Below are positions 7,216 through 15,642 of a DNA stretch of 64,000 bases, piece by piece (positions within the stretch are counted from its first letter, which is position 1; each line of letters opens with the position of its first letter). The translations under genes and the position numbers were made by a program. Source of the stretch: Streptomyces olivaceoviridis (GTDB lineage Bacteria > Actinomycetota > Actinomycetes > Streptomycetales > Streptomycetaceae); NCBI RefSeq assembly GCF_014650115.1, contig NZ_BMUI01000014.1, positions 124,001 to 188,000 on the forward strand, in the 5' to 3' direction. The notes under the pieces are model-generated. The model had not been told where the DNA came from, made no database searches, and worked only from the letters and a program-made list of their open reading frames with translations.

Positions 7216-9302
7216 GACTCCGAGTCGGGAAGTTCCGGGATCAGCTTGTCCAGTAGCGAGGTGGTGGAGTAGCCGTCCACGAAGGGCACGGTGACCACGT
7301 GCCCGCCCCAGGCGCGGACCGTCTCGGACTCGGGCAACTCCGTCGCGTGGTAGTCGCCCCCCTTGACGAAGATGTCCGGCCGCAGTGACTGGAGTGCGGC
7401 TTCGGGGGTGTCCTCGCCGAAGACCAGCACCGCGTCGACCGAGCGCAGCGAGCGCAGCATCGCGGCCCGGTCGGCCGCGGACAGCACGGGCCGGTCAGGG
7501 CCCTTGAGCCGGGCCACCGATTCGTCGTCGTTGATGCAGGCGATCAGGCAGTCTCCCAGCTGACGCGCCTCTTCGAGCATCGCGGCGTGGCCGCGATGCA
7601 GGAGATCGAAGCAGCCGCCGACCGCCACCACCGTACCGCCGGCGGCCCGCACCTGGCGGGCCAGGAGCAGCGCGTCGTCATCCGCTCCCGAGCGGTTCCG
7701 CTCCGGACGATCGCTGACGTACCGGGGGCCCCCGTTCTCGACGTAGGCGGTGGCCGCCTCGGTCGCCGCCGCCACCGCCGCTGCCGGTGTGGCGCCACCG
7801 GCCAGCTGAATGGTGGTGGTCGCCGCGAACCGGTCACCCGCGCCGCAGGCGTCATGACCTATGACGCGCCGGCTGTTGACCACGAGCGGTGTGTGCGCAC
7901 CGCGCTGCATCAGGACCGCGCCCCGCATGCCCCGCGTCACCACCACCTGCTCGACCCGCCACTGGTCGAGCAGGTCCCGCGCCGCCGCGATGTCGACGGT
8001 CAGATCGTCCCGGCCGGCGACGCTCTGCCGACCGGTGAGCCCTGCCGCTTCACGGCTGTTGGGGGTGACCAGCCGGACGCCGGGCACGGCCCTCGCGCCC
8101 AGCGGATGCGGGTCCCACACGGTCGGTACCCGGCCGGTCGATTCGGCCAGCAGCCGGCGAACCCCGGGCAGCGCGGCCACCCCTCGACCGTAGTCCGACA
8201 CGAGGATGCCGTCGGCCGTGGCGAGCGCGTCGGCGACGTCCTCCAGGTTGTTCGAGAGGATCTCGCCGGCCGGGCCGGCCTCGTCGAGCATCAGCAGGGT
8301 CCGGTCGTGCGTGCGGATGCGGGACTTGACCGGTGTGGGTCCGCTGAGGCCGAGATCGACGACCCGGACGCCGGCGTCGTCGAACAGCGAGCGGAGCACA
8401 GCGCCTGACACGTCCTGCGACAACGCGGTCACCAGCGTCACGTCGACGCCGCCGGTCGCCGAGAGGGCCGCGGCGAGACCGGCGCCGCCTGGCCGCTCGG
8501 CGACATCGAGGTCGGCGAGGACCGGGACCGGGGCCTCCGGGGAGAGCCGGCTGACCGAGCCGGTGCTGTCCCGGTCGAGCAGGGTGTCGCCGACCACCAC
8601 GACCCGCAGACGCTTCGCGGTGCCGGTCCGCCGGGCGGGCAATGCCGCCGTCGGACCGTCCACCGGGGCCGGCAGCGCGGGCGGTTCCGGAACGGCGGGC
8701 ACCGCCGGCGTGTCCACCGCCTGCTGTTCGACCAGGTGTTCCTCGACCGCCGCCGCGAGCAGATGCGCCACCACGAGGTGGCACTCCTGGACATTGGCGG
8801 TGGTGGCCGCGTCGATCGTCACCGCGTCATCGGCGAGTTCGGTCAGCGGACTGGGACCGGGGCCGGTGAGGGCCCACGTGGTCACTCCGGCGGCACGGGC
8901 CGCTTCGGCGGCGCGCAACAGGTTCGCGCTGCGGCCCGACGTGGACAGCAGCAGGAGGACATCGCCGGGCTGCGCGTGCGCCTCCACCTGGCGCGCGAAC
9001 ACCTGCTCGTAGCCGTAGTCGTTGGCCACCGCCGTCACGGTCGACGAGTCGGCGTGCAGGGCGATCGCCGCGACCCCCCGCCGTTCGCGCTTGTACCGCC
9101 CGACGAGTTCGGCGGTGAGGTGCTGGGCCTCGGCCGCGGAACCGCCGTTGCCCGCGACGAGCAGGGTCCGTCCGGCGCTGAGCCGGTCGGCGAGTTCACT
9201 GCCCCAGCGCGTGATCCGTTCGACATCGAGACCAGCCAGCGCCTGCGCCAGGCCGTTGAGATGGCGATGACCATCGTCCGTAGAAGCCGGTTTGGCGGCC
9301 AT
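7113..9302 (-). CDS. Trifunctional GmhA-HldE fusion: S7P isomerase, heptose-7-phosphate kinase, heptose-1-phosphate nucleotidyltransferase
   Basis: This 729-aa protein has three domains. Residues about 15-190 are a SIS domain of GmhA type (GNGGSAAEAQH at 51-61, STSGRS at 120-125) that would convert sedoheptulose 7-phosphate to heptose 7-phosphate. A Pro/Ala linker covers about 196-228. Residues 231-530 are a PfkB-type kinase (GAGD at 487-490) making the 1,7-bisphosphate. Residues 555-690 are a nucleotidyltransferase with GCFDLLHRGH at 563-572. GmhA and HldE are normally separate proteins. A fusion covering these steps fits the three-enzyme ADP-heptose route of septacidin (SepB, SepL, SepC). 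ATG 9302 has GGGAG five to six bases upstream. The last 38 residues are unlike HldE and are antisense to the VOC remnant, so the native stop was probably lost. Confidence 0.9.
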   Translation of the reverse strand: MAAKPASTDDGHRHLNGLAQALAGLDVERITRWGSELADRLSAGRTLLVAGNGGSAAEAQHLTAELVGRYKRERRGVAAIALHADSSTVTAVANDYGYEQVFARQVEAHAQPGDVLLLLSTSGRSANLLRAAEAARAAGVTTWALTGPGPSPLTELADDAVTIDAATTANVQECHLVVAHLLAAAVEEHLVEQQAVDTPAVPAVPEPPALPAPVDGPTAALPARRTGTAKRLRVVVVGDTLLDRDSTGSVSRLSPEAPVPVLADLDVAERPGGAGLAAALSATGGVDVTLVTALSQDVSGAVLRSLFDDAGVRVVDLGLSGPTPVKSRIRTHDRTLLMLDEAGPAGEILSNNLEDVADALATADGILVSDYGRGVAALPGVRRLLAESTGRVPTVWDPHPLGARAVPGVRLVTPNSREAAGLTGRQSVAGRDDLTVDIAAARDLLDQWRVEQVVVTRGMRGAVLMQRGAHTPLVVNSRRVIGHDACGAGDRFAATTTIQLAGGATPAAAVAAATEAATAYVENGGPRYVSDRPERNRSGADDDALLLARQVRAAGGTVVAVGGCFDLLHRGHAAMLEEARQLGDCLIACINDDESVARLKGPDRPVLSAADRAAMLRSLRSVDAVLVFGEDTPEAALQSLRPDIFVKGGDYHATELPESETVRAWGGHVVTVPFVDGYSTTSLLDKLIPELPDSESPRPWKSLISIQWPSGSSRNATASPPVRRGSSAI

Positions 9303-9749
9303 GGTTTCTCCCTCGGTGACACACAACATCAGCAGATTGGTCCGGAAGCCGTGCACTGCACCGCTCGCATCATGGTCTTTCGCGGATCGACCATGATCGA
9401 CGCTGTCGTCACGGGCGCGAGGATCGTGGTCGGGTTGCTGTTCGTTGCCCGAGCAGGCGTTTTCCGAACGTAGAGCAAGGAAGGCGGCCTGGCCACCGGG
9501 AATAGGATTTGCGAGCCAATTCACCTGAGTCTGGCGCCGGTGTTACAGCAGGGGTGGGGAAAGGCGTCATGGTCCGAATTGCGTCGTTTTGCACATTCGG
9601 GGTGAGGGTCATGCGGAACCTGGCCCTCAAGTTCAATGAATACGTCCCCTCCCCGTGTATGGTTCCTGGTCAAGTGCCCATCGGGCAGCACTGTGAAGTG
9701 ACATACGAGGCAATCGACCGCGGTGCTAGCCTCGATTTATAGGAGTTTG
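9303..9749. promoter_or_regulatory. Divergent promoter region of the heptose cluster
   Basis: This 447-bp non-coding, comparatively AT-richer region separates the GmhA-HldE fusion (minus) from the GMC oxidoreductase that opens the plus-strand operon. It must contain both promoters. AGGAG at 9741-9745 is the ribosome binding site of the plus-strand gene. I could not assign -35/-10 boxes confidently. Confidence 0.45.
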
Positions 9750-11234
9750 ATGAGTACTCCTTACATCATTGCGAGAGGCGATCATCCGGCATCGGTCGAC
9801 ATCCTTGTCGTCGGCGGCGGACTCGCCGGCCTTTATCTGGCGCACCGGATAGCCGCCACCTATCCGTTAGCCGTTCTGGTGATCGAGGCGGGTCCTGATG
9901 CCGGACCGGACCACCTCCGTTGGGAGAATGACCAGAAAAAGGCCAACCAACTCTGGCTGGAACCGGAGTCGGACCCCTTTTTCAGTCAGCCCTACCGTGC
10001 CGCCGGAACGGGTTTCGACGGAATTTCGGGCCTACGCCGCCGGCTCGGCGGCCGGGCCCTCTACTGGGGTGGCGTCACGCTGCCGGTCGAGCCATGGGCG
10101 CTGGAGCCGACCTCCTGGCCGCCCGAGGTCATCACCGAGCTGACCGATGCCTGGCAGGGCGGTCCGTCGCTCTACGACAGGGTCATCGCCGACCTGGAGA
10201 AGTGGATGGGCGGCCCCCTCACGTCCGAGCGCGAGTTCCAGCTCGGCGACCGCCGGTTCACCGAGGTGCCGCGGGCGGTGCTCGCCGCCGAGAACTCCCC
10301 ACGCTGGCGGGCGTGGTCCCCCCTGGAGCCGCGGCCCGGCGAGCAGCAGCCCGGTACCGTGTCCGTGCTCTGTGACCACCAGGTGGTCGCCGTGACCAGC
10401 GGACCGGACGGAGCCGTGTCCGGGGTCGTGGCCGAGAACGACGGCCGGCGGACGGTGATCGAGGCACGGAGGGTCGTGCTCGCCGCCGGCACGATCGAGA
10501 ACAGCCGGCTGGTGCTCCAGGCGGTGACGCCGGCCGGTGCCCAGCCGGCCGTGCTGCCGGGCCTGGTCGACAAACTGGCGCAGGGTTTCGTGACGGCTTT
10601 CGACCCGGCCGCCGTGCCGGACGCGATCCGTGGACTCGCCGACACCGGTGGACTCTTCCGCGCCGCGGCTCCCCCGGAGTCGCGCTCCAACCTCATGCTG
10701 AGCGCTCACCGGAACGGACACGGCCTCGTGGTCGTGGACTGCTACCTCATGGGCGAGCAGACGCGCGATCCGGGCGGCCAGGTGTGGTGCGAGCCCGGAC
10801 CGGAGCTGCCCTGGCGGACATGCGTGGCCGGCCGTCTCGGCGCCGCCGACCAGGAGGTGATCGCAGCCCAGCGGCAGGAACTGCGGCGGATGCACCGGCT
10901 GCTCGACGAACAGACGGGCCCGACCGGGCGCCCGCTCGAGTTCGAGGAGTTCGGCGCCACCGACCTCGCCGACTGGGTCGCCGCGGGGGAGGCCATGGAC
11001 ACGCCGGGCCGGCCGGTGACGTACAGCTTCCCGCTCGGCTCCGAACAGCACGAGGCCGGCACGCTGCCCCTGGGGGGCGCGCTGGTGGACGAGCACGCCC
11101 AGGTGCGCGCCGTACGCGGTCTGTACGTGTGCGGCCCGGCGACGTTCCCGCGCACCGGCGCGGCCAATCCCGCGCTCACCATCCTCGCGCTCGCCGCCCG
11201 GCTGGCCGGAGAGTTCACCGAGGTGAGCCGATGA
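9750..11234 (+). CDS. GMC-family FAD-dependent oxidoreductase (sugar/alcohol oxidase) with a TTA codon
   Basis: This 494-aa protein has an N-terminal FAD-binding Rossmann motif (VVGGGLAGL near residues 20-27, then VIEAGP) and an RRLGGRALYWGG segment. The C-terminal GMC signature is seen as LYVCGPATFPRTGAANPALTI. GMC enzymes oxidise primary or secondary alcohols, often of sugars. Here it could make the keto-sugar that the DegT aminotransferase at 26214 then aminates. AGGAG four bases ahead fixes ATG 9750. A TTA codon at 9867 sits early in this first gene of the operon, a typical bldA checkpoint. Its stop overlaps the next start (ATGA at 11231). Substrate is inferred from context. Confidence 0.85.
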   Translation: MSTPYIIARGDHPASVDILVVGGGLAGLYLAHRIAATYPLAVLVIEAGPDAGPDHLRWENDQKKANQLWLEPESDPFFSQPYRAAGTGFDGISGLRRRLGGRALYWGGVTLPVEPWALEPTSWPPEVITELTDAWQGGPSLYDRVIADLEKWMGGPLTSEREFQLGDRRFTEVPRAVLAAENSPRWRAWSPLEPRPGEQQPGTVSVLCDHQVVAVTSGPDGAVSGVVAENDGRRTVIEARRVVLAAGTIENSRLVLQAVTPAGAQPAVLPGLVDKLAQGFVTAFDPAAVPDAIRGLADTGGLFRAAAPPESRSNLMLSAHRNGHGLVVVDCYLMGEQTRDPGGQVWCEPGPELPWRTCVAGRLGAADQEVIAAQRQELRRMHRLLDEQTGPTGRPLEFEEFGATDLADWVAAGEAMDTPGRPVTYSFPLGSEQHEAGTLPLGGALVDEHAQVRAVRGLYVCGPATFPRTGAANPALTILALAARLAGEFTEVSR

Positions 11235-12283
11235 ACGCCCGCCCGACCGCACACCGCAACGCGCTGCTGTTCCTCAACGGCGGGCTGGGCAACGGCATCA
11301 TCCTCGCTCCGCTGCTGGCCGCGGTGGAACGGACGCTGCCCGGTCTGCGGTACTGGTCACCCCCGAACGCGGTACTGGAGGCGGACTGGGTGCGCGAACC
11401 GCTCGGACTGCGCGGCCCCATCGCCACCCTGCCCACCCTCTGGCGGCGGTTCCGCCCCGCCGACCAGCCGGCCATCGTCGAGTTCTGCCAGGAGCACGAC
11501 GTCACGCTGATCATCAATCTCCGGTACGAGGAAGTGCGGTACGACGGTGACTACCTCGCCTTCCGGGAGTCGGCCGCCGGTCTCGGTATCGAGTGCTGGG
11601 ACCTGCACGAGCTGAGCGCCGAGGAGAAACTCCAGCCGTTCGGCACACAGAGCGAGCTTCACCTCCGTCGGCACGGGGTGGCGACCGACGGCGTCACCGC
11701 GGCCTGGCTCGCCTCCTCCTGGAGGCCGCGACCCGGGCTGACCGGCATCTGCGTGGGCGCCAGCATCGAGTCCAAGCGCTGGCCGGCGTCCCGGTGGTCC
11801 GAGCTGATCGATGACATCGGCCCGGTGGAGGTGTGCTCGGGGCCGCACGAGGCGGAGCGGGCGATCGCCCGGGAGCTGGCCGACCGTCATCCGGACCAGG
11901 TCACGCTGTGCCTGCCGGAGACGACGACGGAGTTGCGGGACTGGATCGGCGGCCTGTCCCGTCTGGTGACGAACGACTCGCTGGCGCTGCATCTGGCCGC
12001 GGCGCTCGGCTGCCCGACAGTCGGGCTCTACCTCGTCACCGACTCGCGGATCTGGTCACCGGTGGCGGTCCCGGGCCGGTTCCGGGCGGTACAGAGCCAG
12101 CCCGCGCGCGAGTGCGAGTTCATGCGCGTGAACGGTACGTGCGCCAACTACTACCAGGGGTGTTTCGACGTGTGCCGGGACGGGGTCACGGCGGCTGACG
12201 TGCGCGCAGCGCTGAATCGTCTCGATCCGGCCGACGTGAGCGCGCCCGGTCACCACGGCAGGGGAGAGGCGGCAGCGTCATGA
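11231..12283 (+). CDS. Glycosyltransferase family 9 (heptosyltransferase-like)
   Basis: This 350-aa protein shows GT9 features: an N-terminal FLNGGLGNGIILAPLLAA segment like the LGDxxxxxP loop of WaaF/WaaC, and a C-terminal nucleotide-binding region around LSRLVTNDSLALHLAAALGCPTVGLY. Gram-negative relatives transfer heptose from ADP-heptose to lipopolysaccharide, so beside an NDP-heptose pathway it is the obvious sugar-transfer enzyme. The late cysteines (ECEFMRVNGTCANYYQGC) also resemble the family end. It overlaps both neighbours by ATGA, arguing for tight coupling with the GMC oxidase and the SLOG-GNAT protein. The acceptor is unknown. A bleomycin-type hexose pathway also uses a GT9 enzyme, so the donor is not proven. 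Confidence 0.85.
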   Translation: MNARPTAHRNALLFLNGGLGNGIILAPLLAAVERTLPGLRYWSPPNAVLEADWVREPLGLRGPIATLPTLWRRFRPADQPAIVEFCQEHDVTLIINLRYEEVRYDGDYLAFRESAAGLGIECWDLHELSAEEKLQPFGTQSELHLRRHGVATDGVTAAWLASSWRPRPGLTGICVGASIESKRWPASRWSELIDDIGPVEVCSGPHEAERAIARELADRHPDQVTLCLPETTTELRDWIGGLSRLVTNDSLALHLAAALGCPTVGLYLVTDSRIWSPVAVPGRFRAVQSQPARECEFMRVNGTCANYYQGCFDVCRDGVTAADVRAALNRLDPADVSAPGHHGRGEAAAS

Positions 12284-13335
12284 GGAATCGTGCGATCGCG
12301 GTCCTGGGCGGACGGTCCGGCAACGCCGGCACCACCTCACTGGCGCTCGCCGAGGCTGTGGGCGCTGAGATCGGGCGGCGCGGGTACGGCATGGTCACCG
12401 GCGGGGAAGGCGGTATCGCCGAGGTCGCGCAGCTCGCCTGTGTGGCGGAGGGCGGACAGACGCTCGGTCTGCTCAAGTGGAACCGGCTGGACGACGCGAC
12501 CCCCGCCACGACCTGGGCGCTGCCCACCTCGATGGACCTGGCCCGCAGCAACATCCTGAACTGGGCCGGGGACGGCGTCATCGCCTTCGAGGGCCGGTAC
12601 GGGACGCTGGGCGAGATCGCGCTGGCGCTGGACACCGGCCGCCCGCTGATCGTGCTGGGCAGGCAACCGTTCCTGGACGAGCGCGCGCTCGACGTACCCA
12701 CGTGCCGGTACTTCCCGGACCCCAAGGTGGAGGAGGCCGCCGCGATCCTCGACACTCTGGAGGAGCTGATCGAGGCGTGCGCCCCGGCGCTGGTGCGGCC
12801 CGGAGCGGCGCTGTTCGACGACGGCACGGCCGCACAGGGCCCGGTCCGCCTGCGCCGGACGGTTCCCGAGGACCTGGCGCTGTTCCGGCGGGCGTTCGGG
12901 GATCCCGAGGTACGACGGTGGTGGGACCAGTCCCCCCGACCCGAGGACCTGGCCCGCTTCCAGCACGAACGCTGTCTGCAGATCATCGACGACGAGCGGA
13001 CGGTCGGTTTCATCGAGTACGAGGTCGACGACGATTCCGACACGGTGCGGCCGAAGATCGTGATCGCCACGCCGGAGGACCGCGACCGCGGTCTCGGCAC
13101 GACGGCGCTGACCGTCTTCGCGTCCGCCGTCTTCGCGGCCGGCCATGCACGGGTGGCGCTCCTGTCCGATGCCGACAACGACCGCGCCCTGCGGTGCTAC
13201 GAGAAGGTCGGCTTCCGCACGGTCGGACGGCTGCGTTCCTACCTGCCCGGCCCGGCCGGACGGCATGACGCGCTGCTTCTGGACCTGATGCCCGATGACC
13301 TCGCATCGGCTGAGGAGAAGAAGAATGAGCACTGA
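12280..13335 (+). CDS. SLOG/LOG-like nucleotide-processing domain fused to a GNAT acetyltransferase
   Basis: This is a 351-aa two-domain protein. Residues 1-175 form an SLOG Rossmann domain close to TIGR00725/LOG-type proteins: LGGRSGNAG at the start, TGGEGGIAE, an arginine in MDLARSN, and GRYGTLGEIALAL in place of the LOG motif PGGxGTxxE. The Arg and Glu that LOG phosphoribohydrolases use are kept. Residues 185-335 are a GNAT domain with the acetyl-CoA loop DRGLGTTAL and the late YEKVGFRTVG. LOG enzymes cut N6-substituted AMP to the free N6-substituted adenine. Placed directly behind a heptosyltransferase, such an activity could release an N6-heptosyl adenine as found in septacidin. That is inference. 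The GNAT half may N-acylate an amino sugar. Confidence 0.75.
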   Translation: MRNRAIAVLGGRSGNAGTTSLALAEAVGAEIGRRGYGMVTGGEGGIAEVAQLACVAEGGQTLGLLKWNRLDDATPATTWALPTSMDLARSNILNWAGDGVIAFEGRYGTLGEIALALDTGRPLIVLGRQPFLDERALDVPTCRYFPDPKVEEAAAILDTLEELIEACAPALVRPGAALFDDGTAAQGPVRLRRTVPEDLALFRRAFGDPEVRRWWDQSPRPEDLARFQHERCLQIIDDERTVGFIEYEVDDDSDTVRPKIVIATPEDRDRGLGTTALTVFASAVFAAGHARVALLSDADNDRALRCYEKVGFRTVGRLRSYLPGPAGRHDALLLDLMPDDLASAEEKKNEH

Positions 13336-14047
13336 TCGTGCCGGGGCCGAGTCCGTCCGTACCACTGTCGTGCTGGAGTTCCCGGGCAGCGGGACGTCCG
13401 GACGCGTCCGCGCGATGCGACTGGAGAGCCTGGGCTTCGCCACCCGGTACCTGCTCGACGAGTTCCGGCCGCGGGCGACGGCGATCGAGGAGTACGCCGG
13501 GCAACTGTTCGACCGGCTCGCGGACGAGGACGTCGGCACGATCGTGTCCTACTGCGGTGCGACCGCCATCGCCCGGCACCTGGCCGCGCGCTACCGCCGG
13601 CCGCCCTTGCTGGTGGCGCTGAACCCGGAGCACACCGTGGCGCGCGGTGTCGCCGACCGGCTGCGGGGCGCCCTGGCCAAGATCGAGCTCCCGGCGGAGA
13701 CGGCCGCGCGCTACGACGCCGATGCCGACACTGTGCGCGACGTCGTCCGCCGGTGGCTGCCGGACCTGGAAGCGGCGATGGCCGAGTCGTACGCCGGCCC
13801 ACCGCACAACTTCGGAACGGTGGCCGGCCGGCTGGCCGGAATGCAGGCCGACTGGTTCGCCCACCTCACCGCCGCGTGCGATCCGGACAAGCTGCCGGCC
13901 GGCCCGGAGGAACTGCACATGGTGGCCCGCGACCATCCGTGCGAACCCGACTGTGCAGCCAAGCACGAGACGATCGACGTCGACCGGGCGGAGTTCTTCA
14001 CGGCGTCGCTGACCAGTGACGCGCTGGCCAGTGTCCTCAGGTCCTGA
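13325..14047 (+). CDS. Thioesterase-like alpha/beta-hydrolase candidate, unknown function
   Basis: This 240-aa protein overlaps the previous gene by 11 bp. The beginning TTVVLEFPGSGTSG and the segment IVSYCGATAIARHLA resemble the oxyanion loop and nucleophile elbow of type II thioesterases, with Cys where Ser is usual (YCGA). I do not see a convincing catalytic His region at the C-terminus, where DRAEFFTASL stands roughly where the family has a His-Phe motif. It precedes a carrier protein, which fits release or editing of a carrier-bound aminoacyl unit. The family assignment is tentative and no close relative is recognised. Confidence 0.5.
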   Translation: MSTDRAGAESVRTTVVLEFPGSGTSGRVRAMRLESLGFATRYLLDEFRPRATAIEEYAGQLFDRLADEDVGTIVSYCGATAIARHLAARYRRPPLLVALNPEHTVARGVADRLRGALAKIELPAETAARYDADADTVRDVVRRWLPDLEAAMAESYAGPPHNFGTVAGRLAGMQADWFAHLTAACDPDKLPAGPEELHMVARDHPCEPDCAAKHETIDVDRAEFFTASLTSDALASVLRS

Positions 14048-14123
14048 GCCGCGACAGACCGGAGGCCGACCTCGGTCGTGTCGACGGCGGGGAACAGACA
14101 GACAGTGAGACAGGAGATCCATC

Positions 14124-14366
14124 ATGGTGGTCAACGGGCCGACCCTGGCCGAGTTCACCGCGCTGTGTGCGGAAATCTTCGGCGTGCCCGAGTTGTCCGG
14201 GGACACGGACTTCTTCGAGGCCGGAGGTGACTCCATCACCGCGGCGCGACTCGTGGTCGAGGTGGAGGAACGCTGGGGCGTGCAGGTCGACATGAGCGAC
14301 GTGTTCACCACACCCACCGTCAACATGTTGCACGCCGGGATCCGCGAGGCAGCCCGTGCCGTCTGA
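14124..14366 (+). CDS. Stand-alone peptidyl/acyl carrier protein
   Basis: This 80-aa four-helix carrier has the phosphopantetheine site FFEAGGDSITAARL, with GGDS being the peptidyl-carrier form. Length and the end ENMLHAGIREAARAV-type helix match free-standing carriers. It would hold an amino acid activated by the adenylation enzyme at 24006. The next gene, an ATP-grasp ligase, starts inside its end (GTG 14356), indicating translational coupling. It is one of two carriers in this cluster, the other being fused to the condensation domain at 18226. Confidence 0.9.
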   Translation: MVVNGPTLAEFTALCAEIFGVPELSGDTDFFEAGGDSITAARLVVEVEERWGVQVDMSDVFTTPTVNMLHAGIREAARAV

Positions 14367-15642
14367 CCACGCGCAGGACAGGACCGTCGTCCTGGTCGAC
14401 CCGTACTCCTCCGGGGTCGCGCTCGGCCGCACCCTGCGCCGAGCCGGGTTCGCGACCCACGCGGTGCTCACCACGCCACGTCCGGACCCGGCGTACACGC
14501 GCACCTTCACGGCGGCCGACCACGCCGGGACGACCGAGGCCGACCTCGGCCTGGCCGAGGTGCTCGACCGTATCGGCCGGATACGCCCGGTCGCCGTGCT
14601 GCCCGGTGCGGAGTGCGGAGTCGAATTCGCCGACGCGCTCGCCGCCCGGCTCACACCCGGGTTCGCCAACGACCCGGAGCGCTCCGTGGCCCGCCGGGAC
14701 AAGGCCGTCATGATGCGGACCCTGAAAGCAGCCGGGATCCCGACCATCCCCACGGTCGCGGTCGACGACTGGCGCGGCTGTGCCGAGGCGGCCGAGGCGG
14801 CAGGGCTCTCGGTCGAGACCGGTGAACTGGTGGTCAAGCCGGCCCGCAGTTCGCTGTCGGACGGGCTCACTCTCGTGCCCAGGGGCGGCGATCTCACGGC
14901 GGCGGTCCGGAACCTGCTGGGGGCGCGGAATCTGCTCGGTGCGGTCAACCAGACCGTCCTGATACAGCGGCGCATGCACGGCACCGAGTACGTGGTGGAC
15001 ACCTTCACCCAGAACGGACGTCACGATGTCACCAACGTGTGCCGGTACAACAAGGTGTCGGTCGGCAACAGCTTCGCGGTCTACGAGAGCACCGATTTCC
15101 TGCCCGCGGACTCACCCGAGAATCCCGCGCTGATCGCCTACGTCCGCCGCGTCCTGGACGCGCTGGGCGTGCGCTTCGGCCCCTGCCACACCGAGGTGCT
15201 GCTCACCGACGACGGCCCGGTCCTGATGGAGACGGGCGCGCGATTGTCGGGCGCCGGCCTGGCGGGCGCCACCGAGCTGGCCACCGGCGGCAGCGCGCTC
15301 TCGCGCTACGTGCACAGCCTCCGAGGCGGTACGTCCGACCAGACGGACTACACCCTGAAGCGTCGGGTGCGCGGGGTCTACCTGGTCTTCCGCGAGTCGG
15401 GTGTCGTGAGCAACACGGCCGTCCTCGACCGGGTGCGGTTCCTCCCCAGCTGCCGGCACGTCCACCTGCCCCTTCGTGACGGAGACCGCGTCGAGCGATC
15501 CACCGGGCTGATGTCCACGATGAACCAGGGCTGGGCGCTGCTGGCACACCGCGACCTGGACCAGGTGGAAGCCGACCACGCCGAGTTCCGCCGGATCCAG
15601 CGTGACCTGCGCGTGCGCCCGGACGAGGAGGTCAGCTCGTGA
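14356..15642 (+). CDS. ATP-grasp carboxylate-amine ligase
   Basis: This 428-aa protein has ATP-grasp architecture: an N-terminal preATP-grasp domain (TVVLVDPYSSGVALGRTL), a central domain beginning at ARRDKAVMMRTLKAAGIPTIP with ELVVKPARS as the ATP-lysine strand, and the Mg-binding end HTEVLLTDDGPVLMETGARLSG. Enzymes of this type join a carboxylate to an amine through an acyl phosphate and often make dipeptides or amino-acid amides in metabolite clusters. It may link methylaspartate or another acid to the amino sugar or to an amino acid. GTG 14356 overlaps the carrier gene, and the stop overlaps the ABC ATPase start (GTGA). Confidence 0.85.
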   Translation: MPSDHAQDRTVVLVDPYSSGVALGRTLRRAGFATHAVLTTPRPDPAYTRTFTAADHAGTTEADLGLAEVLDRIGRIRPVAVLPGAECGVEFADALAARLTPGFANDPERSVARRDKAVMMRTLKAAGIPTIPTVAVDDWRGCAEAAEAAGLSVETGELVVKPARSSLSDGLTLVPRGGDLTAAVRNLLGARNLLGAVNQTVLIQRRMHGTEYVVDTFTQNGRHDVTNVCRYNKVSVGNSFAVYESTDFLPADSPENPALIAYVRRVLDALGVRFGPCHTEVLLTDDGPVLMETGARLSGAGLAGATELATGGSALSRYVHSLRGGTSDQTDYTLKRRVRGVYLVFRESGVVSNTAVLDRVRFLPSCRHVHLPLRDGDRVERSTGLMSTMNQGWALLAHRDLDQVEADHAEFRRIQRDLRVRPDEEVSS

